Assembly (NCBI RefSeq): GCF_900105925.1
Contig: NZ_LT629791.1
Location: 6,356,001-6,420,000 of the forward strand
Source: Jiangella alkaliphila
Lineage (GTDB): Bacteria; Actinomycetota; Actinomycetes; Jiangellales; Jiangellaceae
Length of the DNA: 64,000 nt
Direction of reading: 5' to 3'
Positions 62,702 to 64,000 of this stretch are shown here, piece by piece. The notes under the pieces were generated by a model, which had not been told where the DNA came from, did no database searches, and was given only the letters and a program-made list of their open reading frames with translations. Position 1 is the first letter of the stretch; each line of letters begins with the position of its first letter. Both the position numbers and the translations under genes were made by a program.

Positions 62702-63677
62702 TCACGAGCTGGAGTCGCCCTCGGCTCTCAGCCGCGGGAGCACCTCGGCGCCGTAGAAGTCGAAGAAGGCGTCCTGATCGGGGCCGATCTGGTTGACGAA
62801 GACGTCGCGGTACCCGGCGTCGAGGTACTCGCTGATCGCCTGAACGTGCCGGTCGGGATCCGGCCCGCACGCGTGCGAGGCGGCGATCTGGTCGGCGGTC
62901 ACCAGGCTCGATGCCTGCATCAGGTGTTCAGGCGTGCGCAGGACCTGGGCGAGTTCGCCGGGAAGCCCCTCGTTGGGCCAGAATCGATGCGCCGTACGTG
63001 CCGCCTCCGCGGCGTCGGTGCCGTCGCAGACCTTCACTCCACCCTGGGTCGGCTTGCCGGCTCCTCCTGCCCGCTCGAACGCCGCGATGAGGCCGGCGTC
63101 GGGGATCGTCGAGATCAGTCCGTCGCCGATCCGTCCCGCCAAAGGCGCGGCCGCCGGCGCGAAGGCCGACACGTAGACCGGCGGCGGCGTTTCCGGCCTG
63201 GTGTAGAGACGCGCGTGCTCGACGCGGTAATGCTCACCGGCCCGGGTGACGACCTCACCGGTCCACAGCTCGCGCATGACCTCGACGGCCTCTTCCAGCA
63301 TGGCCAGCCGGGTCGCGGCCAGCGGCCAGGGCGAGCCCGTGACCTGTTCGTTGAGGGCCTCACCGCTGCCAACGCCGAGGACGAAGCGTCCGTCGTGCAG
63401 CACCGAGACCGTCGCGGCCGCCTGCGCGACGACGGCCGGATGGATACGGACCGTCGGGCAGGTGACGGCCGTCGTGATCGGCAGGTCGGTCTCGCGCGAC
63501 AGCGCACCGATCACCGCCGACGAACGAACTCTGACCCTGCTGATCGGTCCACGGGTGGAAGTGGTCGGAAATCCACAACGCCTCGAATCCAGCCTTCTGT
63601 GCCCGCGCGGCCTGCCGGATCAGTTCCCGCGGCTCCCAGTCCTCACTAGCGAGGAAGTACCCGAACGTCATGATCAC
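62702..63677 (-). pseudogene. LLM-class F420-dependent oxidoreductase, frameshifted
   Basis: Start region (GTG with AGGAG seven bases upstream): MTFGYFLASEDWEPRELIRQ, AGFEALWISDHFHPWTDQQG. Near 63518 the frame breaks; the rest, VIGALSRETDLPITTAVTCP, RFVLGVGSGEALNEQVTGSP and DAGYRDVFVNQIGPDQDAFF, is in another frame. Repairing the break (two bases missing) gives a 320-residue enzyme of the F420-dependent TIM-barrel family. Coenzyme F420 use fits an actinomycete. Confidence 0.78.
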
Positions 63678-63805
63678 AGCCCCTCTCCTGTGTGCAGGTC
63701 AGCTCCGTGGTTCGGGGTCGATCGCAGCGTCGTCCCCTGCGCGGGTCCGGCCGGACCGGCACCCACCTTCTCGTTGATGGTGTCGATCTTCCGTTGTTGT
63801 CCGGC

Positions 63806-64000
63806 CTAGTCTCGCGTGACCTCGTCGCGCAGCTCGGCCTTCGACATCGACGAGGTGCCGTGGACGCCGGGGTTGCGCGCCTGCTGGGCCAGTTCGTCGC
63901 GGGTGGCGTCGCCGGGCCGGTCGCCGAGATGTTCGGCCCGCGCGGCGAGGAACGCCTCTCACCGGCCTCGTCCCGCGCGACGGGGTACACCTCGGCCTCC
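63806..64000 (-). pseudogene. 3' end of a gene cut by the window edge, apparent frameshift
   Basis: Reads AFLAARAEHLGDRPGDATRD, ELAQQARNPGVHGTSSMSKA and ELRDEVTRD before TAG. TRDEL...SSMSKAEL resembles Rho-N/SAP-like segments of small actinomycete proteins. Just upstream (63955-64000) EAEVYPVARDEAGE is in another frame with a stop between, so an indel is likely near 63955. The rest lies beyond the window. Confidence 0.45.

Overview
The window is very GC-rich DNA with Shine-Dalgarno-poor or leaderless starts, many 1-8 bp gene overlaps, Tat-exported lipoproteins, F420-type oxidoreductases and a mycobacterial-style SigK locus. All of this points to a filamentous or soil actinomycete (Actinomycetota). 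The paired sugar ABC/sialidase/sulfatase clusters resemble Jiangella-like genomes, but the genus cannot be settled from this sequence.

Layout. (1) 0-18 kb: sugar and glycan catabolism. A GntR regulator and a C45 peptidase face a minus-strand operon (binding protein, two permeases, two Gfo/Idh/MocA dehydrogenases). A divergent LacI pair then controls an exported sialidase on one side and a binding protein, two permeases and a sulfatase on the other. Both importers lack an ATPase gene, so a shared ATPase is expected elsewhere. (2) 18-31.5 kb: a gene graveyard. It holds broken methyltransferases, a Nudix gene split by a 1.64 kb segment, LuxR, IS5, integrase, FemX and monooxygenase fragments, and a tRNA 3' end that looks like an attachment site. 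Among these lie intact genes: a response regulator, a RibD-like reductase, an ECF42/DGPF pair, a VOC protein and an IS3 element with a broken orfB. (3) 31.6-41 kb: a diguanylate cyclase, three tandem mini-ORFs each coding MRGNSWD, an MFS exporter, a SLOG protein, an ECF sigma/anti-sigma pair, a broken PrsW protease, and a sortase.

(4) 41-53 kb: a SigK-type regulon. The gene order FAD amine oxidase, DUF1365, two cyclopropane-fatty-acid-synthase-like enzymes, DUF1295, SDR/DUF2867, FAS1 lipoprotein, sigma factor and anti-sigma mirrors the mycobacterial sigK locus. Five promoters share a -35 of CAATCC or CCATCC, a 15-bp spacer and a -10 of CCGAAY or close. They precede the CHRD/sortase pair, the amine oxidase operon, the FAS1 gene, sigK itself and a DUF4331 operon. 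The anti-sigma gene has lost its membrane and external part, so the regulon may be permanently on. (5) 53-64 kb: a strongly acidic secreted protein, a two-component system whose response regulator carries an in-frame amber codon, a three-gene toxin-antitoxin-like operon bracketed by 32-bp and 36-bp perfect palindromes, a TetR regulator, a flavodoxin-like reductase, topoisomerase IB, and frameshifted TPP-enzyme and F420-oxidoreductase genes.

Many genes across the window are broken by single-base indels, several at G/C runs. Either this stretch is decaying or the assembly carries homopolymer errors; reads would decide. The two most notable signals are the MRGNSWD mini-ORF array and the five-promoter SigK-like regulon with its truncated anti-sigma factor.
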